Positions 14,354 through 16,882 of a stretch of 16,882 nt of DNA are shown here, piece by piece. This DNA is from CALJIC01 sp039805565 (GTDB taxonomy: Bacteria > Chloroflexota > Chloroflexia > Chloroflexales > Roseiflexaceae), in contig JBDLTZ010000289.1 in the NCBI GenBank assembly GCA_039805565.1, positions 1 through 16,882 on the forward strand, in the 5' to 3' direction. Positions within the stretch are counted from its first letter, which is position 1. Each line of letters opens with the position of its first letter. The notes beneath the pieces are model-generated. The model made no database searches. It saw only the letters and a list, made by a program, of their open reading frames with translations, and had not been told where the DNA came from. The position numbers and the translations under genes were made by a program.

Positions 14354-14772
14354 CCAGTGGCGGGCCGCGACGCGGGGGCGAGATCGGCACCGATGAGCTG
14401 GACCTGATCATGCTGCATGTTGACGAGTACACCGCGCGTGGCCCGCGCCCACCCTCCGAGGCTGTCGGCGAGGAACCGCCCGGCCTCGAGGACCTGGGGC
14501 AGCGGCTGCAGCGGCTGCGGCAGATGCGTGCCCCGCTCTTCGTGGTGAGCGGCTGGCGCCCGGCCGACCTGGCGCGTCGGCTGCTCAACCTGCCAATCAT
14601 GGTGCTCAGCTATAAGCAGAAGCACTTCAACGACGAGCTGCTCGATGCGCTCGATGCTACGCTCGACGCCCTGCGTGATACGCACGCGCTGGTGGAGCAG
14701 CAGACGCGCGAGCTGAAGTCGCTTCGCGCCGCGGTCTCTCCCCCCGCTACACCTGACGAGGAGAAGCGCTAG
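14350..14772 (+). CDS. Small protein of unknown function with C-terminal coiled coil
   Basis: I do not recognise a family. The product is 140 residues. The first ~50 are polar, Pro/Gly-rich and probably disordered, apart from TDELDLIMLHVDEY at 14-27. Residues ~62-88 hold an amphipathic, hydrophobic stretch with VSGWRPADLARRLLNLPIM. Residues ~93-130 form a heptad-like helix (DELLDALDATLDALRDTH, then VEQQTRELKSLRAAV). The hydrophobic-then-coil order and the ending LRAA...DEE resemble the C-terminal tail of the methyltransferase at 7294. Start: GTG at 14350, overlapping the transaldolase stop as GTGA. An alternative is an in-frame ATG further in (14410), which would lose the disordered leader. 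It is tightly coupled on both sides, 3 bases before the tandem glycosyltransferase gene. A scaffold or membrane-proximal partner of the glycosyltransferases is possible but unproven. Confidence 0.65.
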   Translation: MTSGGPRRGGEIGTDELDLIMLHVDEYTARGPRPPSEAVGEEPPGLEDLGQRLQRLRQMRAPLFVVSGWRPADLARRLLNLPIMVLSYKQKHFNDELLDALDATLDALRDTHALVEQQTRELKSLRAAVSPPATPDEEKR

Positions 14773-14775
14773 ACC

Positions 14776-16882
14776 GTGCGGATCTGCCTCCTGACGCTCA
14801 CCTACCCCCCCGCCAGCACCGAGGGCATCCCGCGCCAGCGCCGGACGCTGGGCGTGGAGCTGGCTCGCATGGGCCACGAGGTGCACGTCGTTACCTGCGG
14901 CGTGCGCACCCACACGTGGGAGGACGAGGGTGTGGCGGTGCACGAGATTGCAGTGCCGGCCACCAGGCGCTACTCGCCCCGCTACCCGGCGATCGACCAG
15001 ACGCTCGCGCGCAGCCAGGCGCTCTACGAGGGGCTGGCCGCGCTGGCCGCTCGCCCGCCCGATGTGGTCGATGTGCCGCTCTGGGCGGCGCAGGGGTTTG
15101 TGACGCATCAGCGCTACGCCGGCGCGACGGCGCTCTGGCTCCAGACGACCAGGGCGCAGATCCACGCGATCAACGGCCAGCGCCTCTCGCGCGACGACCG
15201 CGCGCACCTTGACCTTGAGCGCATCTGCCTCGGGCGCGCCCACGGCCTGCTGTCCGACTCGCGCGCCGCGCTGGGGTCGGTGCGCCGGGACTACGGCGTG
15301 GAGCCAGGCGGCCCGACGGAGATCGTCTACCTCGGCCTGCCGCCGCTGGCAGGGGCGATGGCGAACCGCCCCGCGCGGGAGTGGGTTGAGGCGCTGGTGG
15401 TGGGGCGGCTGGAGCGGCGCAAGGGGACGCCGCTGCTGCTTGAGTTGCTGCCACGCCTGCTGCACCGCCACCCTCGGCTGCGGGTCCGATTCGTGGGCGG
15501 CGACAACAGCGCCAACGACGGCTGGCAGGAGCGCTATGGGAAAACCTACCCCGACTCCTTCCGCGCGCGCCACCCGGAGCTCGTCGGCCGAGTCAGCTTC
15601 GAGGGCTACGTGGATGACGGGCGGCTGGCGGCGTGCTACCGGCAGGCGGATCTCCTGCTCGCCCCTTCGCTGTACGAGTCGTTCGGGCTGATCTTTCTGG
15701 AGGCGATGCGCGCTGGGCTGCCGGTGGTCACCTTCGGCGTCGGCGGGGCGGCCGAGGTCTTTGCGCGCGGCGAGGTGGACGGGGCGCTGCTTGCGCGACC
15801 GGGGGATGCCGCAGGGTTGGGAGAGGCGCTCGGGCGGCTGGCAGAGGATGAGGCGCTTCGCCACAGACTCGGGCAGGCAGGCCTAGTGCGCTTCGAGGAG
15901 GCGTTCACCGCAGAGGCGATGGCGCGCGGCACGCTGCGCTTCTACGAGGGGCTCGCGGAGCGGCGGCGACCAGCCCCAGGGTGTCCCCCGGCCGTGTACC
16001 AAGTCATGGAGGCGCTCGACGCCGGCGACGCGGTGAGCGACATCGCGCGGAGCGGCGCGCGCATGCTGGGGGCGGCGGGGCACCCGCCTGTGATCCTGAC
16101 GCGCCGCGTGCCGGCGGGGATGGAGCGCGAGGCCGCGCCGCTCGAACGTGTGCTCGACACTCCTGACGCGGCTCTCATCCTTCACTACTGGGGGCTGAGC
16201 ACGGCCACATGGATGCTCGGCGCGGTCTGGGGTCGCAAGGCGCTGTACTACCACAACATCACGCCGCCGCACTTCTTCCGGCGCGGAACGCCCATCCACC
16301 AGAGCCTCGCGCGTGGGTACGCCCAGCTCCGCCGGATCGCCGACAGCTTCAACCTGCTGCTCGGCGACTCGCGCTACAACCTAACCGACCTCGCCCCGCA
16401 TCTCAGCCGGCCCCTGCCTGCCATGCACATCTACCCGGTGGTCGAGCCGGCGGAGCTGCAGTGTGCGCCCTACGACCAGGGCTTGCTCGAGCGGCTGCGG
16501 GCCTCGGGCGAGACGAACCTTCTGTTCGTCGGGCGGATCGCGCCGAACAAGCGCCAGGATCTGCTGATGCGGGCGTTCGACCGCTACGTCGGCGAGTGCA
16601 ACCCGCAGGCTCGGCTCTGGCTTGTCGGCAGCGAGACCTTCGACCCGGCCTACCGGCGGGCGCTGGAGGAGCTGCGGCGCTCGTTGGCCTCGGCGGAGCG
16701 CATTGTCTTCACGGGCAAGGTGCCGGAGGCCGTGATGATGGCTCACTTCCGCGGCGCGAGCGCATTGGTGTGCGCCTCCGAGCACGAGGGGTTCTGCGTA
16801 CCGGTGGCGCAGGCGATGGCCTTCGATCTGCCGGTGGTGGCCTACGCGGCGGCGGCCGTGCCAGAGACGCTGGGGCCGAGCC
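14776..16882 (+). CDS. Tandem GT4-GT4 bifunctional glycosyltransferase, C-terminus cut by window edge
   Basis: A frame from the GTG at 14776 stays open to the window end, giving 702 codons. Unit 1 (residues 1-~390): RICLLTLTYPP start, a glycine-poor loop at TEGIPRQRRTLGVELARMGHEV, LVVGRLERRKG with Arg211 and Lys216, and an intact E-x7-E (Glu301, Glu309) in YESFGLIFLE. Unit 2 (from ~405): VYQVMEALDAGDAVSDIA, LILHYWGLSTATWML, YYHNITPPHFF, LLFVGRIAPNKRQD with Arg587 and Lys592, and SEHEGFCVPVAQAM, where the E-x7-E is Glu671 with Gln679 in place of the second Glu. The remaining C-terminus lies outside the window. Start: the GTG lies 3 bases after the preceding stop, with Shine-Dalgarno GAGGAGAAG at 14758-14766. 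Two GT4 units in one chain suggest a repeat-unit or two-linkage polymerising enzyme, as in WbdA-type mannan polymerases. Unit 1 resembles the GT4 half of the gene at 2733. The sugars are unknown. Confidence 0.85.
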   Translation, partial: MRICLLTLTYPPASTEGIPRQRRTLGVELARMGHEVHVVTCGVRTHTWEDEGVAVHEIAVPATRRYSPRYPAIDQTLARSQALYEGLAALAARPPDVVDVPLWAAQGFVTHQRYAGATALWLQTTRAQIHAINGQRLSRDDRAHLDLERICLGRAHGLLSDSRAALGSVRRDYGVEPGGPTEIVYLGLPPLAGAMANRPAREWVEALVVGRLERRKGTPLLLELLPRLLHRHPRLRVRFVGGDNSANDGWQERYGKTYPDSFRARHPELVGRVSFEGYVDDGRLAACYRQADLLLAPSLYESFGLIFLEAMRAGLPVVTFGVGGAAEVFARGEVDGALLARPGDAAGLGEALGRLAEDEALRHRLGQAGLVRFEEAFTAEAMARGTLRFYEGLAERRRPAPGCPPAVYQVMEALDAGDAVSDIARSGARMLGAAGHPPVILTRRVPAGMEREAAPLERVLDTPDAALILHYWGLSTATWMLGAVWGRKALYYHNITPPHFFRRGTPIHQSLARGYAQLRRIADSFNLLLGDSRYNLTDLAPHLSRPLPAMHIYPVVEPAELQCAPYDQGLLERLRASGETNLLFVGRIAPNKRQDLLMRAFDRYVGECNPQARLWLVGSETFDPAYRRALEELRRSLASAERIVFTGKVPEAVMMAHFRGASALVCASEHEGFCVPVAQAMAFDLPVVAYAAAAVPETLGPS

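Noticed and set aside
14805..14811. Run of seven C near the start of the tandem GT gene, as a possible phase-variation tract
   Set aside because: Runs of this length are expected in this GC-rich DNA, it encodes an ordinary Tyr-Pro-Pro, and nothing else suggests switching.
14149..15864. Long antisense open frame (571 codons) opposite the transaldolase and tandem GT genes
   Set aside because: It is a GC-rich shadow: the opposite strand encodes clear transaldolase and GT4 motifs, and the translation is Arg/Gln/Ala-rich with no motif.

Overview
The window is a densely packed surface-polysaccharide locus from a GC-rich bacterium. Third codon positions are mostly G or C, and intergenic regions are short and AT-richer. 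The large DUF4012 protein, the many multi-domain glycosyltransferases and the extended -10 promoters (TGnTACAAT or TGnTATAAT) fit a Chloroflexota bacterium, possibly near the Chloroflexales. That assignment is an inference and I hold it loosely. There are no rRNA or tRNA genes, no CRISPR array and no recognisable mobile element.

Left part, minus strand (1-2634): the first 61 codons of a Wzz-type chain-length protein run off the left edge. Upstream of it lies a 761-residue membrane-anchored DUF4012 protein with a C-terminal TPR-like tail. A 98-base divergent intergenic region (2635-2732) follows. It holds two back-to-back promoters, each placed so that its mRNA would be leaderless or nearly so.

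Right part, plus strand (2733-16882): thirteen genes read in one direction, mostly with 1-17 base overlaps or 2-9 base gaps. The order is: a GT2-GT4 fusion glycosyltransferase; an NAD-dependent sugar epimerase; a nucleotide-sugar dehydrogenase homologue with Thr in place of the catalytic Cys; a three-part methyltransferase ending in a coiled coil; an SDR oxidoreductase; a Gfo/Idh/MocA oxidoreductase; then a heptose block of GHMP kinase (HddA-like), nucleotidyltransferase (HddC-like), SIS isomerase (GmhA-like), HAD phosphatase (GmhB-like) and transaldolase; a 140-residue coiled-coil protein of unknown function; and a tandem GT4-GT4 glycosyltransferase cut by the right edge.

How it may work: transaldolase makes sedoheptulose 7-phosphate. 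The SIS isomerase, GHMP kinase, HAD phosphatase and nucleotidyltransferase convert it by the D-glycero-alpha-D-manno-heptose route to an NDP-heptose, probably GDP-heptose. The epimerase, dehydrogenase homologue, SDR and Gfo/Idh/MocA enzymes may modify this or another NDP-sugar. The bifunctional glycosyltransferases build the chain. The Wzz protein, and perhaps the coiled-coil methyltransferase, control chain length or capping. The nucleotide, the modified sugar and the polymer are not shown by the sequence.
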